Positions 28,131 through 37,456 of a DNA stretch of 64,000 nt are shown piece after piece. The position numbers and the translations under genes are program-made. The notes under the pieces were generated by a model. The model saw nothing but the letters and a program-made list of their open reading frames with translations, made no database searches and was not told where the DNA came from. Origin of the DNA: Neisseriaceae bacterium. GTDB taxonomy: Bacteria > Pseudomonadota > Gammaproteobacteria > Burkholderiales > Neisseriaceae. Location of the stretch: contig JAFTFY010000012.1 in assembly GCA_017458185.1 (NCBI GenBank), forward strand, positions 118,177 through 182,176, read 5' to 3'. Position 1 is the first letter of the stretch. Each line of letters starts with the position of its first letter.

Positions 28131-28318
28131 AATAACCCCTTCATTATTTAAGTTGATGGGTACAGCATTCGTCAAACAATTAAGATAAGTGCTATATTAT
28201 ATAAACAAACGCAAGGTTTTGTTGATAAAAAAAAGCATTTTGATGATTTTTTTCCCTTATCAGTGCGTGCTTTGCGACAGTTTTGTATAAAGTGAATAAA
28301 AATAGTGCTGTGGTGTTT

Positions 28319-28425
28319 TATAGTCGATAAACTTCAAAATGATAATTCGTAGGTGCCCCTTGCCGTATTATCTTATACTGTATGCGGCTTGCCGCCTTTT
28401 ATACTTTTAAAGTTTATCGACTATA
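28319..28425. mobile_element. Correia-like element (MITE), copy 1
   Basis: 107 bp bounded by perfect 16-bp inverted repeats TATAGTCGATAAACTT / AAGTTTATCGACTATA. The interior carries CTTGCCGTATTAT, ATACTG and GCGGC, the core of neisserial Correia repeat-enclosed elements. The ends (TATAGTCG) differ from the classic TATAGTGG. It lies 53 bp before ridA and may affect its promoter. Confidence 0.8.
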
Positions 28426-28478
28426 TTTTTTGCGTTCATATTATAATGGACGCTGATTTTAACTTGTGAGAACAAACC

Positions 28479-28859
28479 ATGAAACAAATTATTCATACCA
28501 ACAACGCACCTGCGGCGATTGGTGCGTATTCGCAAGCGGTGCGAGTAGGCAATACCGTGTGGCTGTCGGGACAAATTCCGCTTGTGCCTGAAACGGGCGA
28601 ACTGGTGTCAGGCGATTTTGCAGCCCAAGCCACACAAGTGTTTAAAAACCTGCACGCAGTGATTACTGCTTGCGGCGGCACATTTGATCATGTGGTGAAA
28701 ATCAATGCCTATTTAACTGATTTGGCAAATTTTGCCACATTCAACGAAGTGCAAGCAAAATTTATGCAACAACCTTTCCCAGCCCGTGCCGCAGTGGGCG
28801 TAGCCAGTTTGCCCAAAGGGGCAATGGTCGAAGCCGAAGCGATTTTGGTGTTGGATTAA
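28479..28859 (+). CDS. ridA: RidA family reactive intermediate deaminase
   Basis: A 2-iminobutanoate/2-iminopropanoate deaminase that removes reactive enamines formed by PLP enzymes. A 126-residue Rid domain with [37 protein letters not shown] and [22 protein letters not shown]; the conserved arginine lies in PARAAVG and the glutamate in VEAEAI. Single gene with its own terminator. Confidence 0.95.
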   Translation: MKQIIHTNNAPAAIGAYSQAVRVGNTVWLSGQIPLVPETGELVSGDFAAQATQVFKNLHAVITACGGTFDHVVKINAYLTDLANFATFNEVQAKFMQQPFPARAAVGVASLPKGAMVEAEAILVLD

Positions 28860-28874
28860 CTGTTTGATTTTTAT

Positions 28875-28910
28875 AAAAAAAGACGGTTATCAAAAACCGT
28901 CTGTTTTATT
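28875..28910 (+). terminator. Terminator after ridA
   Basis: AGACGGTT pairs with AACCGTCT, flanked by A- and T-runs, so it works on both strands and may also end the converging kinase gene. A DUS follows at once. Confidence 0.8.
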
Positions 28911-28930
28911 TTCAGGCAGCCTGAACGCAT

Positions 28931-29938
28931 TTAAAACGAATAGCCTGTTACTTCTTCGCTATCTTTACCGCAGATTTCAATCAAAATTTGTCGTAAAGGG
29001 GCAAGTTCTTTGTATCTTCGCAGTGTTTTGTGTAAATATTTGATAAATCTTGGTATTTCGGCGGCGTATTTGTCTTTGCCGTCTCGGTGTTTGAGCCTTG
29101 CGAAAATGCCGATGACTTTGAAATGGCGTTGCACGCCTGCTAATTCGTATGCTTTGTAAAAATCATCAAAGTTGCTATGCACGGGCAAGCCTGCCGCACG
29201 GGCTTTTTCCCAGTAGCGAATGACAATGTCTAACACAAATTCTTCTTCCCATTCGATGAAAGCGTCTCGTGTTAAAGAGAGCAAATCATACACAATCGAG
29301 CCATACAGTGCGTCTTGGAAGTCCAAAACACCTGGTCTGTCTTTGCGTAACATTAAGTTTCGCACGATAAAGTCGCGGTGTACAAACACTTTGGGCTGGT
29401 TTAATAATTCAGGCAGCAGGATATTTAAGCCATTTTGCCACAATTTTTGCTGCTCAATGGTGAAATGGTGATTTTTTTCTTTGGGGGCATACCATTCGGG
29501 AAAGAGATTGATTTCTCGGCGTAAAGTGGCTTCGTCATATTCAGGCAGCACGCCTGCACGGCTTGATTTTTGTAAATCAATCAGGGTATCAACTGCTTCT
29601 AATAACAGCACTTTATGGACTTCTTCTCGTGTATCTTCCTGCATGGCTTGTAAAAAAGTGGCACGCCCCAAGTCTTCCATTATAATAAAACCTTGTTGTT
29701 TATCAATAACATACAACTCTGGCACACGCACCGCAGAAAAAACTTCTCGCACTTTTAAATAAGGTTCAATCGACATTTTGTCAGGCGGTGCGTCCATACA
29801 AATTAGGGTGTCGCCATTGTCAAATGTGGCTCGAAAGTAGCGGCGAAAGTCTGCGTCTGCCGCTGCAAATTCAAGGGTAAAAGGGCGATTGGGGTAATGT
29901 TGGGCAATCAGTTGTTGCAGTTGGTTCTGTCTTTCCAT
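28931..29938 (-). CDS. amgK: AmgK-like anomeric sugar kinase (aminoglycoside phosphotransferase family)
   Basis: A 335-residue APH-fold kinase. The catalytic loop is VFVHRDFIVRNLML (HxD..N) and the metal site is GVLDFQDALYG. The N-terminal nucleotide region includes ADADFRRYFRATFDNGDTLI. Neisserial and pseudomonad homologues phosphorylate N-acetylmuramate/N-acetylglucosamine at C1 for cell-wall recycling, and they typically lie divergent from lptD, as here. murU, the usual partner, is not in the window. Assignment rests on motifs and location. Confidence 0.8.
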   Translation of the reverse strand: MERQNQLQQLIAQHYPNRPFTLEFAAADADFRRYFRATFDNGDTLICMDAPPDKMSIEPYLKVREVFSAVRVPELYVIDKQQGFIIMEDLGRATFLQAMQEDTREEVHKVLLLEAVDTLIDLQKSSRAGVLPEYDEATLRREINLFPEWYAPKEKNHHFTIEQQKLWQNGLNILLPELLNQPKVFVHRDFIVRNLMLRKDRPGVLDFQDALYGSIVYDLLSLTRDAFIEWEEEFVLDIVIRYWEKARAAGLPVHSNFDDFYKAYELAGVQRHFKVIGIFARLKHRDGKDKYAAEIPRFIKYLHKTLRRYKELAPLRQILIEICGKDSEEVTGYSF

Positions 29939-30050
29939 AGCGTTTTGGTTTAAAATAGCGGGTTTGAATAAAGCGGATATTTTACCGCCGTTTTGTTGTT
30001 TGGTTTCTAAAATATTTTCAGGTAGCCTGAAAGAGATTAGGAAAAGGGGC

Positions 30051-30138
30051 GTTACAACGCCTTTGGCGTTGATAAATCGCCTTGCGATTTATTGGATTGC
30101 CACGATTTTGCTTGCAGCAAAATCTCGCAATGACACAC
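30051..30138. repeat. Three-hairpin dispersed repeat, reverse copy
   Basis: Read on the minus strand it runs TGTCATTGCGAG, stem 1 (ATTTTGCT gca AGCAAAAT), CGTGGCAATCC, stem 2 (ATAAATCGC aag GCGATTTAT), stem 3 (AACGCC aaa GGCGTT), TGTAAC. The joints match the copies at 63545-63633, 63751-63840 and 63893-63976 but the arms of stems 1 and 2 are unrelated in sequence. Confidence 0.75.
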
Positions 30139-30166
30139 AGTAAATATTTTCAGGCAGCCTGAAAGT

Positions 30167-30272
30167 ATAGTCGGTTCAGACCAAAAGCAGACAAGGCGGC
30201 ACGCCGCAGACAGTATATACAATACGGCAAGGCGTGCCAACGCAGTATGGTTTGGGTATGAACCGACTATAA
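30167..30272. mobile_element. Correia-like element, copy 2
   Basis: 106 bp with 13-bp inverted ends TATAGTCGGTTCA / TGAACCGACTATA. The interior, read in reverse, has CTTGCCGTATTG, ATATACTGTCTGCGGC as in the other copies. It sits between the kinase gene and lptD and ends 73 bp before the lptD start. Confidence 0.8.
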
Positions 30273-30345
30273 ATAATTAAATATTAAGAGAAACCCTGTA
30301 ATATTCGCTATTCAAATAAAAATATAAACTTATAAGGTTAGCATT

Positions 30346-32646
30346 TTGCGATATTTTTCTGTATTTCGTCCGACAGTGTTGTTTTGTGCATTGTCCCTGA
30401 TTTTTTCAGGCAGCCTGAAAGCCGAAGAACAAGCGGCGTGTCAGGCGGCTGGCGGTCGTTTTGCCGCTGTGCCACAGGCTCAAAACAGCGGCTTACCCAT
30501 TCCGCCTAATAGTGCGGTGCGATTGACTGCGGACGAAGTGAGTGGCATCTCTTCGCAACAAGCGAATGCGGCTGGCGATGTGATTGTGGAGCGAGACGAT
30601 CAGGTGATTAACGCTCATCAAATTCAATATGACGGCAGCAAAGAACAAGTGGTGTCGCCTGACGCTTTTCGCTTACGCAACAGCACGGCAAATATTGTGG
30701 GCGAACGCTTGCAATACAATATCGCCACACAAGAAGGCAAAGCAGAACGCGTACGATTTGAAAATGACGGCTCATTATTAGACGATTATCACCGCATTTC
30801 GCGTTTTCAAGGCACGGCACAAAATATGCACATGTTTGGTAAAAATTATTATCGCTTGAATAATGTTGCCGTGAATACTTGTAATGCAGGGGACGACAGT
30901 TGGTATATTGAAGCCAGCGAATTAGACGCAGACCGCGAAAAAAACATTGGTGTGGCACGCAATGCACGGCTTGTATTCAAAGGCGTGCCGATTTTATATT
31001 CGCCGTGGTTTGATTTTCCCCTAAACGGCAAACGCAAAAGCGGTTTTCTTTCGCCCACATTTGGCGGCGGCACAGAAGGTTTTGAAGCCGCTATTCCTTA
31101 TTATTTCAACTTGGCTCCCAATTATGACGCAACGCTGATACCCCATTATTACAGTAGGCGTGGTGTTGCGTGGGGCGGTGAGACCCGTTATTTATTTGAA
31201 AACTTTGGCGGAAAATTATCAGGCGAATGGTTGCCCCAAGACCAATTAGCGAAAAAAGACCGCAAGGTGATTCATTTACAGCACAAACACACGCTCAACC
31301 GTTCAGGCAGCCTGAAAATGGGTGTGGATTATCACCAAGCGGGGGACGATAATCATTACCGCAACTTGGGCGGCAGATTGGATTCTGCGGAAAATGTCAA
31401 TTTAAATCGGCAAGTGTGGTTATCGCACAGCGGCAGATTATTAGGCGGTGCGATTAACAGCCGTTTGAATGTGCAACGCTATCAAACTTTGCAAGACGAA
31501 CACCGCACCCTGAAAGAACCGTATCGCTTGGTGCCACAATTATCAACACAATGGACAAACAATATTGACCGAGCCAAAATATCTGTTTTAGGCCAACTCA
31601 CCCGCTTTGAACACCGCACACTGCAAGAAGGTACGCGTGAAGTGTTGTATCCATCTGTGCGGTTTGATTTTTCTAATCAATGGGGGTTTATTCGTCCAAA
31701 AATAGGCGTGCATGCAACCGCTTATCAATTAGATAATTATCAACAACAACAAGGACATAGCACCACGCGTGTATTGCCTATTTTGAGTGTCGATTCAGGC
31801 ATTCAATTAGAGCGAGAAACCACGCTTTTTAATAAATCGCTCACACAAACATTAGAGCCACGCCTGTTTTACACTTATATCCCGACGCGTGAGCAAAATC
31901 ATCTGCCTAATTTTGATAGTTCGGAAAACACTTTCACCTACGAACAACTGTTTCGCGAAAACCGTTTTTCAGGACACGACCGCATTAACGCCGCAAACCA
32001 AGTTTCCACTGCCTTAATGACCCGTTTTTATGAAAGCGATACAGGCGTTGAACGCTTTCGTGCGGGCGTGGGACAACGCTTTTACTTAAAACACGATGAT
32101 GTGGATTTAACAGGCAGCGTGCAGTTTCGCCAAGAAAATCGCTCTGATGTGGTTGCCTTATTGGGCGGACACATTACCGATAAATTTTATGTTCAGGGCG
32201 ATTGGCATTACAATGAAAAACAAAAAGATACCGAAAGTTACACAGCGTCCGTTTTGTATCGCCACGATGACAATAAACGATTAAGCCTGAGTGTGGGTTA
32301 TGACCGCAGCAGTGCGTGGTATAGTGGTGTAGAAAAAGACGAACTCAAATTTATAGACGCAGGAATCCAATGGCCTGTTTATAAAGGATTATCAGTTATT
32401 GCACGGCAAAATTATTCACTCACGCACCACAAAACCTTGGACAGTCTGGCGGGTTTTCAATATGACGCCAAATGCGGTTGTTGGAATGTTAAAGCAGTCG
32501 CACAACGCTATGTAACCGATGTGGATAAAACCAAAAATGCCTTTTTTGTGCAATTACAATTTAGGGGCTTGGGCGGATTGGGTTCGTCCGCAGATGACGA
32601 ACTTCGCCGAGCCATACCTGGATACCGTTTAATTGATAAGGAATAA
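30346..32646 (+). CDS. lptD: LPS-assembly protein LptD
   Basis: Outer-membrane beta-barrel that inserts lipopolysaccharide/LOS into the outer leaflet. A signal peptide (residues about 1-26, ending SGSLKA, partly encoded by a DUS) precedes an OstA/LptA-like N-terminal domain (VRLTADEVSGISSQQANAAG), then a long barrel with SPWFDFPLNGKRKSGFLSPT, typical of LptD. Cysteines at the N-terminus and in CNAGDD and KCGCWN are placed for the usual disulfides. No ATG fits; the start is a TTG preceded by TAAGGTTAGCATT. Length is 766 residues. surA follows by 3 bp. Confidence 0.95.
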   Translation: MRYFSVFRPTVLFCALSLIFSGSLKAEEQAACQAAGGRFAAVPQAQNSGLPIPPNSAVRLTADEVSGISSQQANAAGDVIVERDDQVINAHQIQYDGSKEQVVSPDAFRLRNSTANIVGERLQYNIATQEGKAERVRFENDGSLLDDYHRISRFQGTAQNMHMFGKNYYRLNNVAVNTCNAGDDSWYIEASELDADREKNIGVARNARLVFKGVPILYSPWFDFPLNGKRKSGFLSPTFGGGTEGFEAAIPYYFNLAPNYDATLIPHYYSRRGVAWGGETRYLFENFGGKLSGEWLPQDQLAKKDRKVIHLQHKHTLNRSGSLKMGVDYHQAGDDNHYRNLGGRLDSAENVNLNRQVWLSHSGRLLGGAINSRLNVQRYQTLQDEHRTLKEPYRLVPQLSTQWTNNIDRAKISVLGQLTRFEHRTLQEGTREVLYPSVRFDFSNQWGFIRPKIGVHATAYQLDNYQQQQGHSTTRVLPILSVDSGIQLERETTLFNKSLTQTLEPRLFYTYIPTREQNHLPNFDSSENTFTYEQLFRENRFSGHDRINAANQVSTALMTRFYESDTGVERFRAGVGQRFYLKHDDVDLTGSVQFRQENRSDVVALLGGHITDKFYVQGDWHYNEKQKDTESYTASVLYRHDDNKRLSLSVGYDRSSAWYSGVEKDELKFIDAGIQWPVYKGLSVIARQNYSLTHHKTLDSLAGFQYDAKCGCWNVKAVAQRYVTDVDKTKNAFFVQLQFRGLGGLGSSADDELRRAIPGYRLIDKE

Positions 32647-32649
32647 AAT

Positions 32650-33606
32650 ATGACCAATATTCGTACATTACTGTCTGCGGCAATCATCGCCGCTGCCATG
32701 TCGCAACCGATTGTCGCCAAAGAAGTGCGTTGGGTGGATAGAATTGTGGTGATTGTGAATGAAGACATCATCACCGAACGCGATATTAACGATTTAATAG
32801 GCAACCTGAAAGCCACGATGCCCAAAGGTCAAGCCGTTAATAACGAAGAATTGCGACAAACCGCGATTGAACAGTTAATCGACAAAAAACTGATTTTACA
32901 AGCCGCCAAACGCATGAATATCACTGCCACGAATGCGGAAATTCAAAATCAGATTGAGCAAATTGCCCAAAGTCAAAATATGAGCGTGGAAAAATTGTAT
33001 CAAGTGGTTGCCAAAGAAGGTGTCAATAAAGACGCTTTACACAAAACCATTGCCGAAAACATTGCCATTGAAAAAACCACAGCACAATATATGGCAGATG
33101 TGAAAGTAACAGACGAAGATGTGCAGCAATTTTTGTCGCAAAACAATCTGCCTAATGAACTGCCGCAATATGCTGTCAGCCATATTTTAATCAAAACCAA
33201 TGATAAAAAAGATGACAACGCCGTGCGAACACAATTAGTGAATATCCGCAAAAAACTCTCACAAGGCGTTTCGTTTGCTGATTTGGCACGCCAATATTCA
33301 CAAGACACCGCCAGTGCCACAAACGGCGGCAGCATTGGTTGGGTGAGTTTGGGTTCCAGTTCGCCTGCATTTGATAATGCTTTGAAAAATATGAAAAAAG
33401 GCGATGTCAGTTCGCCCATTAAAAGCGAATTTGGCTGGCACTTAATTCAATTAAACGATGTGCAAATGGCACAATTAAACGACCAACAACGCGTGAATAT
33501 GGCAAAATCCATTATCGCCCAACAAAAAGCCCCAATGGCATATCAAGGCTGGCTACAACAAATGCGAACACACGCATATATTGATTTTCGTAAAAAGCCG
33601 TATTGA
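32650..33606 (+). CDS. surA: Periplasmic chaperone / peptidyl-prolyl isomerase SurA
   Basis: Helps fold outer-membrane proteins, including LptD encoded just upstream. Signal peptide (residues 1-24), then the SurA N-domain beginning VDRIVVIVNEDIITERDIND, followed by one parvulin domain (QYAVSHILIKTND, NGGSIGWVSLGSSSPAFDNA, KSEFGWHLIQLNDV). Length 318 residues, shorter than E. coli SurA because only one rotamase domain is present, as in neisseriae. It starts 3 bp after lptD, so they are probably co-transcribed. Confidence 0.93.
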   Translation: MTNIRTLLSAAIIAAAMSQPIVAKEVRWVDRIVVIVNEDIITERDINDLIGNLKATMPKGQAVNNEELRQTAIEQLIDKKLILQAAKRMNITATNAEIQNQIEQIAQSQNMSVEKLYQVVAKEGVNKDALHKTIAENIAIEKTTAQYMADVKVTDEDVQQFLSQNNLPNELPQYAVSHILIKTNDKKDDNAVRTQLVNIRKKLSQGVSFADLARQYSQDTASATNGGSIGWVSLGSSSPAFDNALKNMKKGDVSSPIKSEFGWHLIQLNDVQMAQLNDQQRVNMAKSIIAQQKAPMAYQGWLQQMRTHAYIDFRKKPY

Positions 33607-33649
33607 TTGCGTGGAAATAGTCTTTCAGGCTGCCTGAAACATATTCATC

Positions 33650-33678
33650 TTGCAAGTTATGAGTGAGTAAAATATAAT
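33650..33678 (+). promoter_or_regulatory. Promoter of tRNA-Val
   Basis: -35 TTGCAA (33650-33655), 17-bp spacer, -10 TATAAT (33673-33678), placing the start about 15 nt before the mature tRNA 5' end. Confidence 0.65.
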
Positions 33679-33700
33679 CACCTGCTTAATAAAAAACGAC

Positions 33701-33777
33701 AGGCGCGTAGCTCAGTTGGTTAGAGCATCACCTTGACATGGTGGGGGTCGTTGGTTCAAATCCAATCGTGCCTACCA
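33701..33777 (+). tRNA. tRNA-Val (anticodon GAC)
   Basis: A 77-nt cloverleaf: acceptor AGGCGCG pairs with CGTGCCT (one G-U), D-loop TAGCTCAGTTGGTTAGAGC, anticodon arm CACCTTGACATGGTG with GAC in the loop, T-arm GTTGGTTCAAATCCAAT, and an encoded CCA end. GAC reads GUC/GUU valine codons. It has its own promoter and terminator. Confidence 0.97.
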
Positions 33778-33781
33778 AAAA

Positions 33782-33809
33782 CGGCGAAGCGTTATCGCCG
33801 ATTTTTTTA
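33782..33809 (+). terminator. Terminator after tRNA-Val
   Basis: CGGCGA pairs with TCGCCG around AGCGTTA, followed by ATTTTTTT. Confidence 0.85.
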
Positions 33810-33888
33810 TGGAATATTAGTTTCAGGCAGCCTGAAAATGTTTTTGTGGTAGATGATTTTGTATCAAAATAGCGATGATTAAAAAAAA

Positions 33889-34323
33889 ATGACTACTATG
33901 GATTTATCTAATGCTTTGCACTTGATAATACAAACCGCAGTGGTTAAAAACAGGCAGTTGCGTTTTATTGATTTGATTAAAACAGAGCGTGGGTTGCATA
34001 AGTTTGTTGCACAGTTAGACCATTTTGAGCATTATATAAAAACACAAGGGGCAATGATTTTCGATAAACCGCAAGCAATGGAAACATTTATTAGGGAAAA
34101 CTTGTCATTAGAAGATTGTGCTTGTGTTTTATCTACGCAAAAAGAATATAAACAGGGCAAGATGACAACAGTGCGTCATTTATTGCAAGACCTTGTGGGT
34201 GCAGGCAACGGAACGCTTGCGTTCGCTGGTAAAAATCCTTTATTTTGTTTCTATTTGGGCGAAGATGTATCTGTAAATTATGCTTGGCGTATTGAAAATA
34301 CAGAGTGCCAAAAAGTAGAATAA
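33889..34323 (+). CDS. Hypothetical protein, no family recognised
   Basis: A 144-residue protein beginning MTTMDLSNALHLIIQTAVVK, largely helical, soluble, without signal peptide or obvious motif. Features are a central LSLEDCACVLSTQKEYKQGK and a Gly-rich VGAGNGTLAFAGKNPLF. Two in-frame ATGs (codons 1 and 4) are candidates. It lies between tRNA-Val and thrS, both on the same strand, separated from thrS by two DUS copies. Confidence 0.7.
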   Translation: MTTMDLSNALHLIIQTAVVKNRQLRFIDLIKTERGLHKFVAQLDHFEHYIKTQGAMIFDKPQAMETFIRENLSLEDCACVLSTQKEYKQGKMTTVRHLLQDLVGAGNGTLAFAGKNPLFCFYLGEDVSVNYAWRIENTECQKVE

Positions 34324-34400
34324 ACGATTTTGAATTTTCAGGCAGCCTGAAATGGTTTCAGGCAGCCTATAACTTATTGAAAATAGAAAGATTTTGAATT

Positions 34401-36314
34401 ATGCCACAAATCACATTACCAGACGGCTCTGTTCGTTCTTTTGATCATCCAGTTACTGTTTTTGAAGTTGCCCAAAGCATAGGCACAGGTTTGGCTCGTG
34501 CGGCGTTGGCGGGGCGAGTTGATGGTAAGTTAGTGGATACCACATACTTAATTGAAAACAATGCAAATTTGGCGATTATCACCGATAAAGACGCAGACGG
34601 CGTGGAAATTATCCGCCACTCAACCGCACACTTAATGGCGTATGCGGTGCAGGAGTTGTTCCCTGACGCACAGGTTACCATCGGCCCTGCGATTGAAGAC
34701 GGTTTTTATTACGACTTCGCCTACAAACGCCCCTTTACGCCTGACGATTTGGCTGCGATTGAGAAAAAAATGAGCGAACTTGCCAAAGCCGATATTGCGA
34801 TTGAACGCTTTGAACTCTCTCGCAATGACGCAATCAAGTTTTTCTTGGATTTAGGCGAAAAATATAAAGCAGAAATTATTGAATCTATTCCAGAAAACGA
34901 AGTTTTGTCGCTGTATCGAGAGGGCAAATTCACCGATTTGTGTCGTGGTCCGCATGTGCCTTCAACAGGCAAACTGAAAGCCTTTAAACTGATGAAAGTG
35001 GCTGGGGCTTACTGGCGTGGCGACAGCAATAACGAAATGTTGCAACGCATTTACGGCACGGCGTGGGCAAATAAGGACGATTTGAAAGCCTATTTATATC
35101 GCTTGGAAGAAGCAGAAAAACGCGATCATCGCAAATTAGGCAAGCAGTTGGATTTATTCCATTTGCAAGACGAAACACCTGGTATGGTGTTCTGGCACCC
35201 TGACGGCTGGACGCTGTGGCAAATTATCGAACAGCATATGCGAAAAGAATTGAATGCCGCAGGCTATAAAGAAGTGAAAACACCCACGATTATGGACAGA
35301 ACGCTGTGGGAAAAATCAGGACACTGGGAAAATTATCAGGAAAATATGTTCACCACGCAGTCGGAAAAACGCGATTACGCCGTCAAACCGATGAATTGTC
35401 CAGGACATGTGCAAATTTTCAACAAAGCCTTGCGTTCGTATCGTGAATTGCCCTTGCGTTTGGCAGAATTTGGCTCGTGTCATCGCAACGAACCGTCAGG
35501 AGCGTTGCACGGCTTAATGCGTGTGCGTGGCTTTGTGCAAGATGACGCACACATTTTCTGCACCGAAGATCAAATCGATAGCGAAGCCCAAGCGTTCAAC
35601 CGTTTGGTGATGAAAATCTACAAGCAGTTTGGCTTTACCGATGTTGCGATTAAATTATCCCTGCGTCCTGATAAGCGAGCAGGTTCGGACGACATTTGGG
35701 ACAAAGCCGAAAACGGCTTGCGTTCGGCACTGAAAGCCTGCGGCGTAGAATGGGAAGAATTGCCAAACGAAGGGGCGTTCTACGGACCGAAAGTCGAATA
35801 CCACATTAAAGACGCTTTGGGGCGTTCGTGGCAATGCGGCACAATCCAGTTAGATTTCGTGCTGCCTGAAAGATTAGACGCAGAATATGTTACCGAAGAC
35901 AACGGCAGAGCAAGACCTGTTATGTTGCACCGAGCAATTTTGGGTTCATTAGAACGCTTTATCGGCATTTTGATTGAAAACCACGCAGGAGCGTTTCCTG
36001 TATGGCTTGCCCCAGTGCAAGTGGTGGTGATGAGCATTTCCGAACACCAAGCGGATTACTGCGTGGCAGTGGTTGAAGAATTGAAAAAACTCGGCATTCG
36101 AGCGGTTGCCGACATTCGCAGCGAAAAAATCGGCTACAAAATCCGCGAACACAGTACACGCAAAGTGCCGTATCAAATTATTGTCGGCGATAAGGAAAAA
36201 GAACAAACCAAAATCGCCGTGCGTCAAAAGGGTGAAGATTTAGGACAAATGAGCGTAGCAGAGTTTGCAAAACGCATTGCGGACGAAACGAAAGCAGTGT
36301 TAGAAATAGAATAA
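34401..36314 (+). CDS. thrS: Threonyl-tRNA synthetase
   Basis: Class II aminoacyl-tRNA synthetase, 637 residues. Order: TGS domain ([20 protein letters not shown]), editing domain with [17 protein letters not shown], class II core with motif 2 [18 protein letters not shown] preceded by [10 protein letters not shown], motif 3 [15 protein letters not shown], then an anticodon-binding domain ([20 protein letters not shown]). No leader or regulatory structure was recognised upstream. infC does not follow; instead murG converges on it across a DUS hairpin. Confidence 0.98.
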   Translation: MPQITLPDGSVRSFDHPVTVFEVAQSIGTGLARAALAGRVDGKLVDTTYLIENNANLAIITDKDADGVEIIRHSTAHLMAYAVQELFPDAQVTIGPAIEDGFYYDFAYKRPFTPDDLAAIEKKMSELAKADIAIERFELSRNDAIKFFLDLGEKYKAEIIESIPENEVLSLYREGKFTDLCRGPHVPSTGKLKAFKLMKVAGAYWRGDSNNEMLQRIYGTAWANKDDLKAYLYRLEEAEKRDHRKLGKQLDLFHLQDETPGMVFWHPDGWTLWQIIEQHMRKELNAAGYKEVKTPTIMDRTLWEKSGHWENYQENMFTTQSEKRDYAVKPMNCPGHVQIFNKALRSYRELPLRLAEFGSCHRNEPSGALHGLMRVRGFVQDDAHIFCTEDQIDSEAQAFNRLVMKIYKQFGFTDVAIKLSLRPDKRAGSDDIWDKAENGLRSALKACGVEWEELPNEGAFYGPKVEYHIKDALGRSWQCGTIQLDFVLPERLDAEYVTEDNGRARPVMLHRAILGSLERFIGILIENHAGAFPVWLAPVQVVVMSISEHQADYCVAVVEELKKLGIRAVADIRSEKIGYKIREHSTRKVPYQIIVGDKEKEQTKIAVRQKGEDLGQMSVAEFAKRIADETKAVLEIE

Positions 36315-36329
36315 CATATTGTTCTATAT

Positions 36330-36355
36330 AAAGTTTTCAGGCAGCCTGAAACTTT
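36330..36355. terminator. DUS hairpin between converging thrS and murG
   Basis: AAAGTTTTCAGGC and GCCTGAAACTTT pair around a single A (one bulged T), with the stop of murG lying in the right arm. Confidence 0.7.
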
Positions 36356-37421
36356 ATTTCACACACGCCCAAACCACTGCGGCAATATCATCTGCCGCAT
36401 GTGGTTTGGCTAATTTTCGGGCGTTAGTTGCCCATTCTAAACAGGTTTCTCGGCTTAATTCACTGATTTGTTTGCTGATTTTTTCTACGGTAAATTCGGG
36501 TTGCGGCACGCACAATGCTGCTTTTCCTTGCACCAAATATTGTGCGTTTTGGGTTTGGTGGTCATCAACCGCAAAGGGAAATGGCACCAATATGCCGCCC
36601 AAGCCTGCGGCGGCGAGTTCGGCAATTGTTAAAGCACCTGCTCGGCAAATAATGAAATCGGCATTTGCATAAGCCGATAGCATATCATCAATAAAATCAG
36701 TGCATTGTGCGTTAATGCCTAATTCGGTGTAGCGTTGTTTGACGCTTCCGCTATTGTCTTTGCCACACTGGTGCGTGATTTCGGGGCGTTGTGTTTCGGG
36801 TATGGCGGATAAAATTTCAGGTAGCCGCTCGTTAAACACTTTTGCCCCCAATGAGCCGCCGACAATCAACAGTTTCAGGCTGCCTGAACGGTTGGTAAAG
36901 CGTTCGGCAGGCTCATTCATAGCGGCAATTTCTGCCCGAACAGGATTACCCAAAACGCCATTCGCATATTGCACAAACGCCGTAGGAAAGGCGGATAAAA
37001 CCCGTGTAGCAATTTTTGCCAGCGTTTTGTTCGACAAACCCGCAATCGCATTTTGTTCGTGAATAATCAAGGGAATACCGCTTAATTTGGCAGCCACACC
37101 TGCGGGAAAAGACACAAAACCGCCAAACCCCACAACCGCACTAATATTATGTTTTTTAATAATATTTTTTGTAGCGATAATGGTTTTAATGAGCGTAAAA
37201 GGCAACGCCAATTTGCGTTTGATGCCATTGCCACGAATGCCTTTAATGGCAACAGTTTTCAGCGGAATATTGTATTTTGGCACCAAACGCGTTTCCATAG
37301 CGTTTTCACTGCCCAACCAAACAATGCTATGCCCTTGTTTTTGCAAGGATTGTGCCACAGCAAGAGCAGGAAAAATATGCCCCCCCGTGCCACCTGCGGC
37401 AATTAAAAATGTTTTGCTCAT
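36354..37421 (-). CDS. murG: UDP-GlcNAc:lipid I N-acetylglucosaminyltransferase MurG
   Basis: Makes lipid II at the inner face of the membrane. GT28 fold: AAGGTGGHIFPALAVAQSL at the N-terminus, VVGFGGFVSFPAGVAAKLSG and IIHEQNAIAGLSNK in the acceptor half, LIVGGSLGAKVFNE and ICRAGALTIAELAAAGLGGI in the donor half. Length 355 residues. It is the last dcw gene in this window. The family order would continue with murC, but a convergent thrS follows. SGSLK near residue 180 is DUS-encoded. Confidence 0.97.
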   Translation of the reverse strand: MSKTFLIAAGGTGGHIFPALAVAQSLQKQGHSIVWLGSENAMETRLVPKYNIPLKTVAIKGIRGNGIKRKLALPFTLIKTIIATKNIIKKHNISAVVGFGGFVSFPAGVAAKLSGIPLIIHEQNAIAGLSNKTLAKIATRVLSAFPTAFVQYANGVLGNPVRAEIAAMNEPAERFTNRSGSLKLLIVGGSLGAKVFNERLPEILSAIPETQRPEITHQCGKDNSGSVKQRYTELGINAQCTDFIDDMLSAYANADFIICRAGALTIAELAAAGLGGILVPFPFAVDDHQTQNAQYLVQGKAALCVPQPEFTVEKISKQISELSRETCLEWATNARKLAKPHAADDIAAVVWACVK

Positions 37422-37456
37422 AATGGTCTTTCTATTTTCAGGCTACCTGAAAACCC

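Noticed and set aside
28479..28859. RidA as part of a toxin-type deaminase system
   Set aside because: It is a standard single-gene RidA with its own terminator and no linked toxin genes.
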